Under the pieces are notes generated by a model. That model was not told the origin of the DNA and ran no database searches. It worked only from the letters and a program-made list of their open reading frames with translations. From the NCBI GenBank assembly GCA_021604505.1, contig BQJC01000002.1:372001-436000 (forward strand): a stretch of 64,000 nt of DNA, written 5' to 3'. Both the position numbers and the translations under genes were made by a program. The number at the start of each line of letters is the position of its first letter. The stretch's first letter is position 1. The DNA comes from Nitrospinaceae bacterium (GTDB lineage Bacteria; Nitrospinota; Nitrospinia; Nitrospinales; VA-1). Below are positions 38,096 through 47,970 of the stretch, piece after piece.

Positions 38096-38961
38096 ACCGA
38101 AAAGCCCTTGGCAAGGGAATCAATGCTCTGATTCCCGACTTTGAAGTCGGCGTTCCGCAGGCCAACGGTTCAGGCCCCGGAGTGGGGGAGCTGTTGATCG
38201 ATGAGATCTCTCCGAACCGTTTGCAACCCCGAAAGTATTTCGACGACGAAAAACTCGAAGAGCTCGTCCTGTCGATTCAGGAGAACGGGGTTCTTCAGCC
38301 GGTGATTGTCCAAAAGGGCAAAAACAATACCTATGAACTGGTTGTCGGAGAGCGCCGCTGGCGGGCGAGTAAAAAAGCCGGACTCAAAAAAATCCCGGCG
38401 ATCATCCGTGAAGTCAGCGACACGGAGTCTCTGGAAATTGCCATCATTGAAAACATTCACAGACAGGACCTCAACCCCATTGAAGAGGCCGAAGCCTACT
38501 CGCGCCTGGCCAATGAATTCGGTCTGACCCAGGAGAAACTGGGCAAACGATTGGGGAAAAACCGCGCATCGATCGCCAATACCATACGGCTTCTAAAATT
38601 ACCTGAGACGGTGAAAGGCGAAATGATCGCTGGCAGGTTGTCCATGGGGCACGCTCGCGCGCTCTTGGGTTTGGAGTCGGTCAAGGACATGGAAGCCGTC
38701 AGGCAGGAAATTCTGAAGAAAAATTTGAATGTCCGCCAGACCGAAGGCCGGGTCAAGCAATTTCGGGCGGTTCCTGCTGAACCGTCACCGTCCAGGAAGA
38801 AAAATGTTTTCCTGAAAAATCTCGAAACGGAACTGGAGCGTAAGCTGGGAACCAAAGTAGAAATAACCCCGCGCCAGAAAGGCGGCAAGGTGGTCATTAC
38901 TTATTATTCAAACGACGATCTCGAAAGAATCCGTGGCATGATCGTGAAAAAAATCAATTAA
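38092..38961 (+). CDS. parB: Chromosome partitioning protein ParB (Spo0J)
   Basis: 289 residues from the GTG at 38092 ([14 protein letters not shown], a standard ParB start), which overlaps the parA stop as GTGA and is ~9 bases from AGAGGGG. A GTG at 38083 is an alternative. The CTPase domain shows L-Q-P-R-K-Y-F-D and G-E-R-R-W-R-A, then an [10 protein letters not shown] motif and an HTH ([15 protein letters not shown]). It binds parS. Confidence 0.97.
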   Translation: MNRKALGKGINALIPDFEVGVPQANGSGPGVGELLIDEISPNRLQPRKYFDDEKLEELVLSIQENGVLQPVIVQKGKNNTYELVVGERRWRASKKAGLKKIPAIIREVSDTESLEIAIIENIHRQDLNPIEEAEAYSRLANEFGLTQEKLGKRLGKNRASIANTIRLLKLPETVKGEMIAGRLSMGHARALLGLESVKDMEAVRQEILKKNLNVRQTEGRVKQFRAVPAEPSPSRKKNVFLKNLETELERKLGTKVEITPRQKGGKVVITYYSNDDLERIRGMIVKKIN

Positions 38962-38999
38962 CCAGAACAGCAAACCCAACCTGTGGTGGAGGAGATGGT

Positions 39000-39398
39000 A
39001 TGGCGCAAAAAAAAGACGACGCGCATCTAAAAGCCTATATGGGCGAAGACGCAATTTTTAACGGGTCTCTGACGTTCGAGGGGACCGTTCGCATAGATGG
39101 CCGGTTCGAAGGCCAGGTGGTGACGGAAGACACGCTTATCGTTGGGGAAGCCGGAAAGATCATCGCCGATATCAATGCCGGTACGGTGGTCTGTAAGGGG
39201 AGGGTCGAAGGCAATATCGTCGCCAGCAAGAAAGTTGAACTTCATTCGACCAGCCAGGTCGTGGGGACGGTGAAAACACCTTCTTTGTATGTTGAAGTGG
39301 GTGGGGTTTTAGACGGTCAATGCGATATGTCCGGCCATGAAAATAAAATCATCGAATTCAGAAAAAACGAAGAAACCGGAACGGGAGGTCCGGGTTGA
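39000..39398 (+). CDS. Bactofilin (polymer-forming cytoskeletal protein)
   Basis: 132 residues with GGAGG nine bases upstream. The bactofilin core repeats a strand pattern with G-S-L-T-F-E-G-T-V-R-I-D-G-R-F-E-G and later G-R-V-E-G-N-I. It polymerises without nucleotide to form scaffolds. It follows parB by 38 bases. In some bacteria bactofilins organise ParABS or cell-wall enzymes, so co-location is suggestive. Confidence 0.9.
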   Translation: MAQKKDDAHLKAYMGEDAIFNGSLTFEGTVRIDGRFEGQVVTEDTLIVGEAGKIIADINAGTVVCKGRVEGNIVASKKVELHSTSQVVGTVKTPSLYVEVGGVLDGQCDMSGHENKIIEFRKNEETGTGGPG

Positions 39399-39562
39399 TC
39401 CTGCCCATAAAACATCCATTTCTAATCGGTATGACATAATATTGGTGGCAAATGCGCTGGGCACATTGCCGCCTTTTTCTCGTGCCAGCGGGTGGTTTTT
39501 AGTTCCATCAAATCCCGGCTTCTAATCTTCCGGGCATTCCTCTGAATCCGCATTTACGGGTA

Positions 39563-40297
39563 ATGTTTCCCGCGGATTTCTCCGCTATGATAATCAATGA
39601 AGACGAACATTGTGGAAAGGGGTCGCTTTACATTGTGAGCACGCCCATTGGCAACCTGGAGGATATTACTCTGCGCTCCGTGGAAGTTCTCAAGCGCGTG
39701 CGCCTGGTTGCCGCCGAGGACACGCGGCGAACCCGAATCTTGATGAATCATTATGGCATTCCCACACCGCTCTCCAGTTACCACAGTTACAACAAGGCGA
39801 AAAAGGGGCCGCAATTCATCCGTCTGCTGAACCAGGGAGAAGACATTGCCCTGGTGTCGGATGCCGGCACGCCGGGAATCTCTGACCCCCTGTATCATCT
39901 GATCCAATTGACGCTGAATGACGCCATTCCGGTGTTTTCACTTCCGGGGCCTTCTGCGGTTTTAGCGGCGCTCACCGTTTCAGGGTTGCCGATGGACCGG
40001 TTCGTGTTCGAGGGATTTTTACCGCTGAAGAAAAAAAGAAAAACCCGGTTGCAGGAATTGTCCCAGGAAAAACGGACGCTGGTTCTTTACGAATCCCCGC
40101 ACCGCATCCACAAGACGCTTAAGGAACTATACGAAAATTTGGGAAACCGCAAAGCAGTTCTGGCCAGGGAATTGACTAAAATGCACGAAGAAGTGATACG
40201 CGGTGATTTAAGAAATCTGACCGAATCCCTTCGCGATAGAAAGCTAAAAGGCGAGATCACTCTGGTGATTGCCGGCAATTCACAAAAGGAGAATTAG
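39563..40297 (+). CDS. rsmI: 16S rRNA (cytidine-1402-2'-O)-methyltransferase
   Basis: 244 residues. The tetrapyrrole-methylase fold is shown by Y-I-V-S-T-P-I-G-N-L-E-D-I-T-L-R, A-A-E-D-T-R-R-T-R and D-A-G-T-P-G-I-S-D-P. It modifies C1402 of 16S rRNA. The ATG at 39563 adds a short extension before the conserved core; a start at 39587 is possible. The next gene starts immediately after its stop. Confidence 0.95.
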   Translation: MFPADFSAMIINEDEHCGKGSLYIVSTPIGNLEDITLRSVEVLKRVRLVAAEDTRRTRILMNHYGIPTPLSSYHSYNKAKKGPQFIRLLNQGEDIALVSDAGTPGISDPLYHLIQLTLNDAIPVFSLPGPSAVLAALTVSGLPMDRFVFEGFLPLKKKRKTRLQELSQEKRTLVLYESPHRIHKTLKELYENLGNRKAVLARELTKMHEEVIRGDLRNLTESLRDRKLKGEITLVIAGNSQKEN

Positions 40298-41614
40298 ATG
40301 GCGATCATTTCCATCATCGGCCCGAAGGGCGGGATTGGAAAGACGACCTTATCCATCAACACCGCCGCGGCTCTGACGCGGGCGTTGAACCTGAAGGGTT
40401 CGAAAAACAGAGTCTGCCTGGTGGATCTCGATTTGCGCCTGCCCACCATTTCCAGCATCCTGGACAGCCATCCGCCTAAAACCTTTTACGATCTTTTTGA
40501 AACCTTTGCCAACAAAACCTACCAGGTCGATATCCTGGAGACCCTGTATCGAATCACCAGCACGTTTAAAAGCTATCTGGCAGGGGATCTGCCCGCAAAC
40601 AGCCGTCAACTTGCAAAAAGCCTGGCCGTGTATCAATCCATCAACACCAGCCTGTTTCATTTTTCAAATTTTAGATTCGGCAACGCAATGTACGAATTAT
40701 TTCTGGAACGGGGGGAGGTGGAGGGAACGGCGCAGTTGAAAACCCTGGCTCCGATTTTAAAGAAAGTGGACAGCGCCGCGTTTAAAGCCCATATAGGCGA
40801 ATTACAAAAAAACTCCCGGGCGTTGGTGGAAGATTACATCAACTATATCGAAGAGTACGGGTTTTCGATCATCGGCGGCGAAGTGCCGATCATGGGCAAA
40901 AAAAACCATAGAAAACGTATCAACGAGCCGGCCTTTCTGGCACTGCTTCTGCAATTTTTGAACGAAGTGTACGCAAAATTTGATCATGTCATTTTGGACA
41001 CGCCGGCGGGCGGCGTGAGCCATATCTCGTCACTCATGAATTCCATCGACCAGGTGATTTTAGTGTTTGACATGAGCAACACCATTGCGGTCAACGGCAG
41101 TCTGGACGCACTCCACACCTTCATCGACTACTATGAGGAGTTTTTTGATGAATTCAAGCAGGGCCGTTTGACGGGTCTGGACAAGGTGTACGTCAACCGC
41201 CTGATCGCCGCAAAAGGCCACCAGGCGATTGAGGACGCGCTTCGCAATAAAAAATTAGGTATTTTTTTCAACCGCTGTCAGGGCAACGATGAAATTACGG
41301 ATTGCCTCAATCGTTTGCGGGAGTATCTCGATACGCTGGATAAATATGAAGAATATCAACACCGCATTTGTATTGTGGGAATGATGCCGCAACATAGGAT
41401 CATTCATATCACGAACAACCGGGGGGCTTTGTTTTACGATAAGGACAGGACGCTGCGGGGACGGATGGATCTGGTCGCGCAAAGCGCTTTGTCGGAAAAC
41501 ACATGCAGCCCGGCACTGTCCTCGTCCAATGAAGAGATTGTGCACTACCTTCAGGGCAAAGGGAAAACCGGATTGGCGGCAAAAATCAGCCGCCTGGCCG
41601 CCAGTTTCAGCTGA
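40298..41614 (+). CDS. Large MinD/ParA-like ATPase of the bactofilin cluster
   Basis: 438 residues, longer than MinD (~270). The deviant Walker A K-G-G-I-G-K-T-T (10-17), L-V-D-L-D-L-R-L-P and a later I-L-D-T-P-A-G-G-V-S-H give the ParA/MinD fold, with an inserted helical region (~60-210) between the core motifs. It starts directly after the rsmI stop and precedes a second bactofilin. It could position the bactofilin or its wall enzyme. Family specificity is not clear. Confidence 0.75.
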   Translation: MAIISIIGPKGGIGKTTLSINTAAALTRALNLKGSKNRVCLVDLDLRLPTISSILDSHPPKTFYDLFETFANKTYQVDILETLYRITSTFKSYLAGDLPANSRQLAKSLAVYQSINTSLFHFSNFRFGNAMYELFLERGEVEGTAQLKTLAPILKKVDSAAFKAHIGELQKNSRALVEDYINYIEEYGFSIIGGEVPIMGKKNHRKRINEPAFLALLLQFLNEVYAKFDHVILDTPAGGVSHISSLMNSIDQVILVFDMSNTIAVNGSLDALHTFIDYYEEFFDEFKQGRLTGLDKVYVNRLIAAKGHQAIEDALRNKKLGIFFNRCQGNDEITDCLNRLREYLDTLDKYEEYQHRICIVGMMPQHRIIHITNNRGALFYDKDRTLRGRMDLVAQSALSENTCSPALSSSNEEIVHYLQGKGKTGLAAKISRLAASFS

Positions 41615-41621
41615 TCCGCCA

Positions 41622-42182
41622 ATGGGACATCCTAAATTAAATATTTTATCCCCGGAAGAATTTGCGCTTTTGCAAAGCAACGATCCTGAAGGAGCCTATG
41701 ATAAGGAAACCCGGGAGGCTTTATACCAGATCATACAGAAGCTGGGCGATCAGGGCAGAAAGTGCTCGCGGCCGGAAAAGAAGATACTCAAACAATTCGC
41801 CGGCGCCAACTTCGGGATTCTCATCAAACAGGGAACTCAGTCGGAAGGAAAAATTCTTCATCCGGGAGCGGTGATGGTGGAAGGTCTGTTTGAGGGCGAG
41901 ATCCTCATCAACGACACCTTGACCGTTGAACCCTCGGGTGAGGTGATTGCTAAAATAACCGCCGCCAGGGTGATCTGCAGAGGACGCATTGACGGGGAGA
42001 TTCAAGCAACGAACCAGGTTTGGATTTGCAACGGGGCAACGTTATACGGGAACATCGTCACACCCTCGATGCATGTCGAAGAGGGAGCTTTTTTTGAAGG
42101 CCAGTGCTCCATGCCCAGCCAACCCGGAGAAGTCGCCATTCATGAAAAACCCCGGAAGAAAACGTTTCTCAACGCAGGATGA
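41622..42182 (+). CDS. Bactofilin with an N-terminal helical module
   Basis: 186 residues from the ATG at 41622; the longer frame to 41529 lies inside the ATPase gene. Residues ~14-67 form a helical module (P-E-G-A-Y-D-K-E-T-R-E-A-L-Y), followed by a bactofilin core with G-L-F-E-G-E-I-L-I-N and G-R-I-D-G-E-I. The same module is on the next gene's L,D-transpeptidase. It probably polymerises and uses the module to dock partners. Confidence 0.85.
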   Translation: MGHPKLNILSPEEFALLQSNDPEGAYDKETREALYQIIQKLGDQGRKCSRPEKKILKQFAGANFGILIKQGTQSEGKILHPGAVMVEGLFEGEILINDTLTVEPSGEVIAKITAARVICRGRIDGEIQATNQVWICNGATLYGNIVTPSMHVEEGAFFEGQCSMPSQPGEVAIHEKPRKKTFLNAG

Positions 42183-42288
42183 GCAGAGGCTTAACTTTAC
42201 AATAATTTACTTTGAAAACCATTGATTTTAGAGTACACTGGAGTACGCAAGCTCGTATATTTCAACCACTTAAAAGAGTTCAGCGAAA

Positions 42289-43488
42289 GTGAATTCTCCG
42301 AAAATCATCTCTTCCCCAGACTCCGGCTTTCCTGCCGAAACCGGCGACCGTCGGTTGGCGGTTCTCAACGTTCCCGATTACAATCTGATCGCCAATAAAA
42401 ACCCATATGGCAGTTACGACCGCAAAACGCGTGAAAATCTCTATTGGGTCATTGAAAAACTTCAGGTGAACCCCAATCGCTTGACCCCCCTCGAACGCCG
42501 GTTGCTGGAAAAGTTTGGCAACGCCAACTTCCGTGCGTTGGAGGCCAAAGAAAAAAAGGTGAAGTTCGAGGTTGCCTGGTACCGGTTGTCCCTCGGGGTT
42601 AAGCGGTCGGTGAAATTGACAGCGTTGTCTCTCTTTATTCTGACGGTGACCACCTGGATGGTCTATCAGTTTGTGGTGGATTCCAAGACTCAGAGAGAAA
42701 TCGACATGGCCTATTATGCGGGATTGAACCAGCTGGGTTTGGTTTCCAGGGAAGATTTTGAACACATCCGCAACGACCTGACGGCCACCTCGCTTAAACT
42801 GGCGGAAACCCGCAAAAACAACATCGAACTCAATCGAATGGTTGAGCAGATGATCCTCAACAATCAGGTCACGGAAAATTTTAAATATATTTTGAAACAA
42901 ATCTACCTCGATCCCAAGACAAAATATGTTAAAAAGAGGGCGCAGGTGGCGTTGCATTTTAATGGCCGGGAAATTGCGAGCTACAAAACCGATCCCGACC
43001 TCTGGTATATCGTCGGAATCATTGAAACCGGGAAAATCCGCGTGTATTACGAAAACGAGGAGATTCTCGAAATCGATGCGATTTTTGGCCGCACAGGGGA
43101 AGAAACGCCAATCGGTGAATATGGCATCGTGAACAAGGTCTTCAAGCCCACCTGGTATAAAAAGGAAACCGTTAAAGGAAACACCCGTGTCCGCGCCATT
43201 CCCTTTGGGCATAAGGATCACGACATTGGCCGCTGGTGGATGGGGCTGAAAAAAGTCGGAGATCCGGTTCCCGGGAGTTACGGGATTCATGGGGTCAATA
43301 TCCAAAAGGTAAACGAATTTTATAAAAAGAATTTCGACTGGCGAAGCGGCAGTGCAGGGTGTCCCAATATCCAGGGCTGGTATTTGCAATTTCTTGCGAA
43401 GGTGGTGCCTGTAGGAGCCCATGTCACTATTGTTCAAAAGGACAAATGGAAGTCGGATACCAGAACGCTGCCTCCCTCCGCCGCATAA
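42289..43488 (+). CDS. Membrane-anchored L,D-transpeptidase (YkuD)
   Basis: 399 residues, GTG start. Residues ~31-84 repeat the module found on the upstream bactofilin (P-Y-G-S-Y-D-R-K-T-R-E-N-L-Y). A single TM segment at ~108-130 places this module in the cytoplasm and the enzyme in the periplasm. The C-terminal YkuD domain has G-I-H-G-V-N and S-A-G-C-P-N-I, with the catalytic Cys and His present. It forms 3-3 peptidoglycan cross-links or attaches proteins. The topology fits a bactofilin-guided wall enzyme. Confidence 0.85.
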   Translation: MNSPKIISSPDSGFPAETGDRRLAVLNVPDYNLIANKNPYGSYDRKTRENLYWVIEKLQVNPNRLTPLERRLLEKFGNANFRALEAKEKKVKFEVAWYRLSLGVKRSVKLTALSLFILTVTTWMVYQFVVDSKTQREIDMAYYAGLNQLGLVSREDFEHIRNDLTATSLKLAETRKNNIELNRMVEQMILNNQVTENFKYILKQIYLDPKTKYVKKRAQVALHFNGREIASYKTDPDLWYIVGIIETGKIRVYYENEEILEIDAIFGRTGEETPIGEYGIVNKVFKPTWYKKETVKGNTRVRAIPFGHKDHDIGRWWMGLKKVGDPVPGSYGIHGVNIQKVNEFYKKNFDWRSGSAGCPNIQGWYLQFLAKVVPVGAHVTIVQKDKWKSDTRTLPPSAA

Positions 43489-43536
43489 ATCCTTCCTTTT
43501 TCATAATTCAAAAAAGTTTCAACTGGATAACGACTG

Positions 43537-44916
43537 GTGAAAAAACCCTGGGGCGGTAGATTCCAAGAGACCACCGATTCGCTCATGGAGCGGTTTTCCG
43601 CTTCGATCTCGTTCGATCAGTCGTTGTACCCCTACGACATTGAAGGCAGCATCGCTCATTGCCAAATGCTGGCGAAATGCAAGATCATCAAATCCTCTGA
43701 GGCGAAGAAGATCATCTCAGGCCTCAAGCAAATTCTTGTGGAGTTCGATCAGGGCCGGTTTAAGATTCAGGAGGGGTTGGAAGACATCCACATGAATATC
43801 GAGAACCGTCTGACAAAGCTCGTGGGGCCGGTCGCCGGAAAACTGCACACCGCAAGGAGCCGCAACGATCAAATTTGTCTGGATATTCGCATGTACCTCA
43901 GAGACGAAGCCGGCGAAATAATAAAGGCAATCAACACTCTAGGAAAAACTTTACTGGCGCTCGCGAAAAAAAATATCGACCACATCATACCCGGTTACAC
44001 ACATTTACAGCGGGCACAACCGATATTGCTGTCGCACCACCTTTTGGCGCATCTTGAAATGCTGATGCGTGACCGCGACCGCTTGCGGGACGCTTTAAAA
44101 CGAATCAACGTCATGCCGCTTGGGTCGGCGGCGCTGGCGGGGACCAATTTTCCCATCGACCGCGAGTACACCGCAAAACTGCTCAGGTTTCCTGAGGTGT
44201 CCAACAACAGCATCGATTCGGTGAGCGACCGCGATTTTCTCATTGAATTTTGCAGTGCCGCTTCCATTCTCATGATGCATTTGAGCCGGTTTTGCGAGGA
44301 AGTGGTGCTGTGGTCGTCCAGCGAATTCAATATGATCGAATTATCCGATGCGTTTTCCACCGGAAGCAGTATCATGCCGCAAAAGAAAAATCCCGATCCG
44401 GCGGAACTCATCCGCGGCAAATCGGGCCGCGTGTACGGCAGTCTGGTATCCCTGCTCACCTTGATGAAGTCGTTGCCGCTCGCCTATAACCGTGATTTGC
44501 AGGAGGACAAAGAACCGGTGTTCGACACGGTGCATACCGTAAAGATGTGCCTGGCGGTTTTTAACGGCATGATGAAGTCGGCGAAATTCAAAAAAGTACC
44601 ATTGGAAAAACTGCAAGCTGAAGGGTTTTTGACCGCCACCGACATCGCGGATTATCTGGTGCTCAAGGGCGTCCCCTTTCGCGATGCGCATGAAATCACC
44701 GGCAAGATCGTCGCCCATTGTTTAAAAAATAAAAAACATCTGGAACAGCTCACCTTGGCCGAATTTAAAAAGATTTCTCCCAAGTTTAAGGAGGATGTTC
44801 TGGATCACATCACCATCGAAAAATCCGTGGAAAGGAAGGCTTCTTTTGGCGGCACTGCCAGAAAAAACGTGATTGCGCAGATGGCGCGTCTTAAAAAAAA
44901 CTTGCACCAAAAATAA
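43537..44916 (+). CDS. argH: Argininosuccinate lyase
   Basis: 459 residues, GTG start. The N-terminus W-G-G-R-F and G-S-S-I-M-P-Q-K-K-N-P identify the fumarase/aspartase superfamily ArgH. It splits argininosuccinate to arginine and fumarate, the last step of arginine synthesis. The lptM-like gene follows, a common pairing. Confidence 0.97.
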   Translation: MKKPWGGRFQETTDSLMERFSASISFDQSLYPYDIEGSIAHCQMLAKCKIIKSSEAKKIISGLKQILVEFDQGRFKIQEGLEDIHMNIENRLTKLVGPVAGKLHTARSRNDQICLDIRMYLRDEAGEIIKAINTLGKTLLALAKKNIDHIIPGYTHLQRAQPILLSHHLLAHLEMLMRDRDRLRDALKRINVMPLGSAALAGTNFPIDREYTAKLLRFPEVSNNSIDSVSDRDFLIEFCSAASILMMHLSRFCEEVVLWSSSEFNMIELSDAFSTGSSIMPQKKNPDPAELIRGKSGRVYGSLVSLLTLMKSLPLAYNRDLQEDKEPVFDTVHTVKMCLAVFNGMMKSAKFKKVPLEKLQAEGFLTATDIADYLVLKGVPFRDAHEITGKIVAHCLKNKKHLEQLTLAEFKKISPKFKEDVLDHITIEKSVERKASFGGTARKNVIAQMARLKKNLHQK

Positions 44917-45000
44917 ATGAAAGATTTTACCAATCCGGCCGGTTCTCCTCAGCAAGACCGCCGAATTCAATCCTCAACCCCAACCCCGTGGAAGGTGAAA

Positions 45001-45150
45001 ATGAACAAACAAATTTTATGGACCCTGGGATTAATCCTGAGTGTTTGCATCCTTCAAACAGCCTGCGGTCATAAAGGTCCGCCTCAGCCCCCGCAGGAAA
45101 TGGTTGCAGCACCACAGCATGAAAGCTTTGACTCCGGTTATTTTACTTAA
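45001..45150 (+). CDS. LptM-like small lipoprotein
   Basis: 49 residues from the ATG at 45001. The signal peptide ends in Q-T-A-C, and C-G-H-K-G-P-P-Q-P-P matches the LptM/YifL motif C-G-x-K-G-P. In E. coli LptM helps assemble the LPS translocon LptDE. The longer frame starting at 44917 lacks a plausible signal. Confidence 0.8.
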   Translation: MNKQILWTLGLILSVCILQTACGHKGPPQPPQEMVAAPQHESFDSGYFT

Positions 45151-45191
45151 GCGTAATGCAAGTTTCCAATTCACCTATCAAGGTCATCCCC

Positions 45192-46403
45192 ATGAACAAA
45201 GACCAGATCGCCATTTACTTAAACGAACACCTGGAGTTTTTTAATGATTACCCCGAGCTCCTCACCAAGATACAATCCATCACCATTGAAGAACTGCCTC
45301 TGGAGCCTCTGGGAACGCTGAGTCTGGCGGATAGAATCATCAAACGCGCGCATGCGGATAAGGAGCACCTGAAGAGTAAGCTCGAATGGTTTGTGGAGAT
45401 CTCGCAAGCCAACGAAAAAATCCAGGAGCACCTCTTTGAAATCGAACGGTCAATTCTCACCAGCTCCAACTTGGAACAACTGGTGGAACAATTAAGAGAA
45501 GAAATCAGCTCGCGCTTTGCCATTCCGCACGTGCTGATTTGCCTGGTGGATGAGGGAGAGCATTTCATAGAGAGCAAATTGAAAGAAAAATACCGGGAAT
45601 CCATGAACCATGCCTTGCGGTTTGTGGACCAGCAAACCGCTACTTTGTGGTTCGAAGGCGAACAAAACCCGATTCTGAAAGGCGAAATCCAGGAAGGGTC
45701 CGAATGGTTTCAAGAGTCCGAAGGCGAGGAAGCCATTAAGTCGGAGGCTTTGATCCCCATCATCGTTCGCGATGAGGTCGCGGGAGCCATTGTCCTAGGG
45801 AGCGTGAAGCCGTTTCACTTTCATCCGGGGTTGCGCACGGATTTTCTACAGCGCATGGCGCAAAAAATGGCCATCGCCCTGGATAATATTTTTCTGATCG
45901 ACCGCCTGCGTCGTCATTCGGTGGTCGACAAACAAACCGGGTTGCACAACCGGGCCTACCTCGAACCGGTTTTGCACCGGGAGTTCGACCTGGCCAAGCG
46001 CAGGAAGAAAAGTTTGTCCTGTATAAAATTGCAGATTGACTATTTCAACGATCTTCTGGATACTTGTGGAGAGGCGGCCGGGGAAGCCGTTCTCGAAGCC
46101 ATCGGAAAAATCCTGACCAACAATTGCCGCTCCTGCGACATTTTAATTCGCACGGACATCGGTGAGTTTTTGGTTCTATTGCCGGAAATCGACCCGCAGG
46201 GGGCCTCTCTGGTCGCGGAAAGGGTTCGAAACGCGTTGGGAGAGCTCGAACTCAAGGAATTTCAAGGCTTTGAGACATTAAAGGTGAATCTGGGGATAGC
46301 CACCTATCCCGCAACTTCGATCGAGACGCCCGAGGATTTATTGTATGCGGTGTCGAAAGATCTGACTGAAGAAAGCAAATTGACCGAGAAACGAGCCGTA
46401 TGA
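45192..46403 (+). CDS. DUF484-GGDEF-like protein with degenerate active site
   Basis: 403 residues from the ATG at 45192. The N-terminal third is a DUF484-type GAF domain with an initial coiled coil. The C-terminal part has the GGDEF fold, with D-K-Q-T-G-L-H-N-R, but the catalytic motif is D-I-G-E-F instead of G-G-D-E-F. It is therefore unlikely to make c-di-GMP and may bind it or act as a structural module. It overlaps the acetyltransferase gene by ATGA. Confidence 0.8.
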   Translation: MNKDQIAIYLNEHLEFFNDYPELLTKIQSITIEELPLEPLGTLSLADRIIKRAHADKEHLKSKLEWFVEISQANEKIQEHLFEIERSILTSSNLEQLVEQLREEISSRFAIPHVLICLVDEGEHFIESKLKEKYRESMNHALRFVDQQTATLWFEGEQNPILKGEIQEGSEWFQESEGEEAIKSEALIPIIVRDEVAGAIVLGSVKPFHFHPGLRTDFLQRMAQKMAIALDNIFLIDRLRRHSVVDKQTGLHNRAYLEPVLHREFDLAKRRKKSLSCIKLQIDYFNDLLDTCGEAAGEAVLEAIGKILTNNCRSCDILIRTDIGEFLVLLPEIDPQGASLVAERVRNALGELELKEFQGFETLKVNLGIATYPATSIETPEDLLYAVSKDLTEESKLTEKRAV

Positions 46404-46921
46404 ATCAAGTGATACGCAAAGCGACATTCGAAGATGCAGAGGCGGTGCAAAACCTGATCCTGCTGTTCACGGAAAACGGCCAGATGCTGTACCGGTCTTT
46501 GAACGAAATTCAGCAGAACATCCATACCTTCCTGATTTGTGAACGAGATCACCAGTTGGCGGGGGTTTGCAGCTTAAAATATGGTTGGGACCCGTATGTC
46601 GAAATCCGCTCCCTGGCCGTTCACCCCACTTTCAACCGTCAGGGAATTGGAACCGCTCTTGTCAGAGAGTGCATCGAAGAGACGCTGGCTACGGAAAATG
46701 AAATTTTGTTTGTTTTGACTTACGCCGCACCGCTGTTTGACAAATTAGGGTTTGAAGTCGTCGAAAAAAGCACCCTGCCCATGAAAATATGGAACGACTG
46801 CCAGGCCTGCCTGCATCGCGAAAACTGCGATGAAACCGCCATGACCCTCTCCTTAGCCGCCTTGAAAAAAGGTCGGTTAGGGAATATCCCGTTGAACAAT
46901 CCTCCCGAAGTTTTATACTGA
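46400..46921 (+). CDS. GNAT N-acetyltransferase, ArgA-like
   Basis: 173 residues. The GNAT core has V-H-P-T-F-N-R-Q-G-I-G-T-A-L-V. The C-terminal L-P-M-K-I-W-N-D-C-Q-A-C ... C-D-E-T-A-M is found in short N-acetylglutamate synthases used in arginine synthesis. With argH nearby, this likely supplies N-acetylglutamate. A general GNAT role remains possible. Confidence 0.8.
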   Translation: MNQVIRKATFEDAEAVQNLILLFTENGQMLYRSLNEIQQNIHTFLICERDHQLAGVCSLKYGWDPYVEIRSLAVHPTFNRQGIGTALVRECIEETLATENEILFVLTYAAPLFDKLGFEVVEKSTLPMKIWNDCQACLHRENCDETAMTLSLAALKKGRLGNIPLNNPPEVLY

Positions 46922-47005
46922 TAGTTTAGGACAGGCAAACCGGCGCTTAGGAGGACGGTGTCCCCTGGGCCCGGCTGAACCTGAAACTTGAACTCAGGGG
47001 GGGCC

Positions 47006-47722
47006 ATGTTCATTAATTCCCTATTCAGTGCGTTGTCCGGTATGCGCACATCCGCAAAAAAGCTGCAAACCAGTGCCAACAACCTGGCCAACTTACAAAC
47101 TCCAGGTTTTAAAAAAAGCCGCGCGGAAGTCAGCGAGGTCGCCTCCGGTGGCGCCCGGGTTTCCGCCGTCAACCGCCTGTCGACTCCCGGTTCATTGATT
47201 CCAACGTCTAACCCGCTGGACCTTGCGGTCAACGGCGAAGGGTTTTTCCAAGTCAGCCTGAAAAACGGCGGCACAGGGTTCGCTCGCGCCGGCAGTTTTA
47301 AGATAGACAACTCAGGACAAATAACCACATCATCAGGAAATCCGTTGGTTCCTCCATTAACCGTCCCCGGCGGGGCGACCAGCGTCGCGGTCGATTCCAA
47401 CGGCCAGGTTTCGGCTCTGGTTGGCGGATCATCCGTGGCGGTGGGACAAATTGAGTTATCTCAGTTCAACAATCCCGGCGGATTGAGCGCCCAGGGAGGA
47501 AACCTTTTTATACAATCGCCTGCATCGGGGAGTCCGGTTTCAGGGGTTCCCGGTTCTGGATCATTTGGAACCGTGATATCCGGAGCATTAGAAAGTTCCA
47601 ATGTCGATATCGCAGAGGAAGTGGTCGGGCAGATCGTCTCCAAAGCCGCCTTCAAAGCAAACGCCAGCGTCATTCGAACATCAGACGAATTGATCGGCAC
47701 GATTCTGGATATCAAATCCTGA
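47006..47722 (+). CDS. FlgF/FlgG-like flagellar rod protein, separate from the flg cluster
   Basis: 238 residues from the ATG at 47006, preceded by a G-rich run. The N-terminus reads A-L-S-G-M-R-T-S-A-K-K-L-Q and then A-N-N-L-A-N, and the C-terminus is E-V-V-G-Q-I-V-S-K-A-A-F-K-A-N, both typical of FlgE/F/G. It is a paralog lying 8.5 kb before flgF and without other flagellar neighbours. It may be a rod or hook variant, or an extra basal component. Confidence 0.75.
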   Translation: MFINSLFSALSGMRTSAKKLQTSANNLANLQTPGFKKSRAEVSEVASGGARVSAVNRLSTPGSLIPTSNPLDLAVNGEGFFQVSLKNGGTGFARAGSFKIDNSGQITTSSGNPLVPPLTVPGGATSVAVDSNGQVSALVGGSSVAVGQIELSQFNNPGGLSAQGGNLFIQSPASGSPVSGVPGSGSFGTVISGALESSNVDIAEEVVGQIVSKAAFKANASVIRTSDELIGTILDIKS

Positions 47723-47970
47723 AAGGCCATTGATACAAATTATAAATCCTTTCTTTTCACCGTTGCCCGGCGATCAATAATTTTTGTCGAAGAAAAAAAC
47801 AGATAGAAAACCCTTTCAACAAAGGGCCTCCTTCCTGTCACAACAAAAATTGATTGCAAGCAAATTCCAGCCGGACTAAAATCACCGTAAAGGTTGCCGG
47901 AAGCCTTTACCACCCGATCAAAAATGCGAGTTCAAAAGTCATTTTCACTCGCACAAGACACCTGACTCCA

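Noticed and set aside
47811-47826. CCCTTT-caac-AAAGGG hairpin after the orphan rod gene
   Set aside because: Short stem and no following T run, so not called a terminator.
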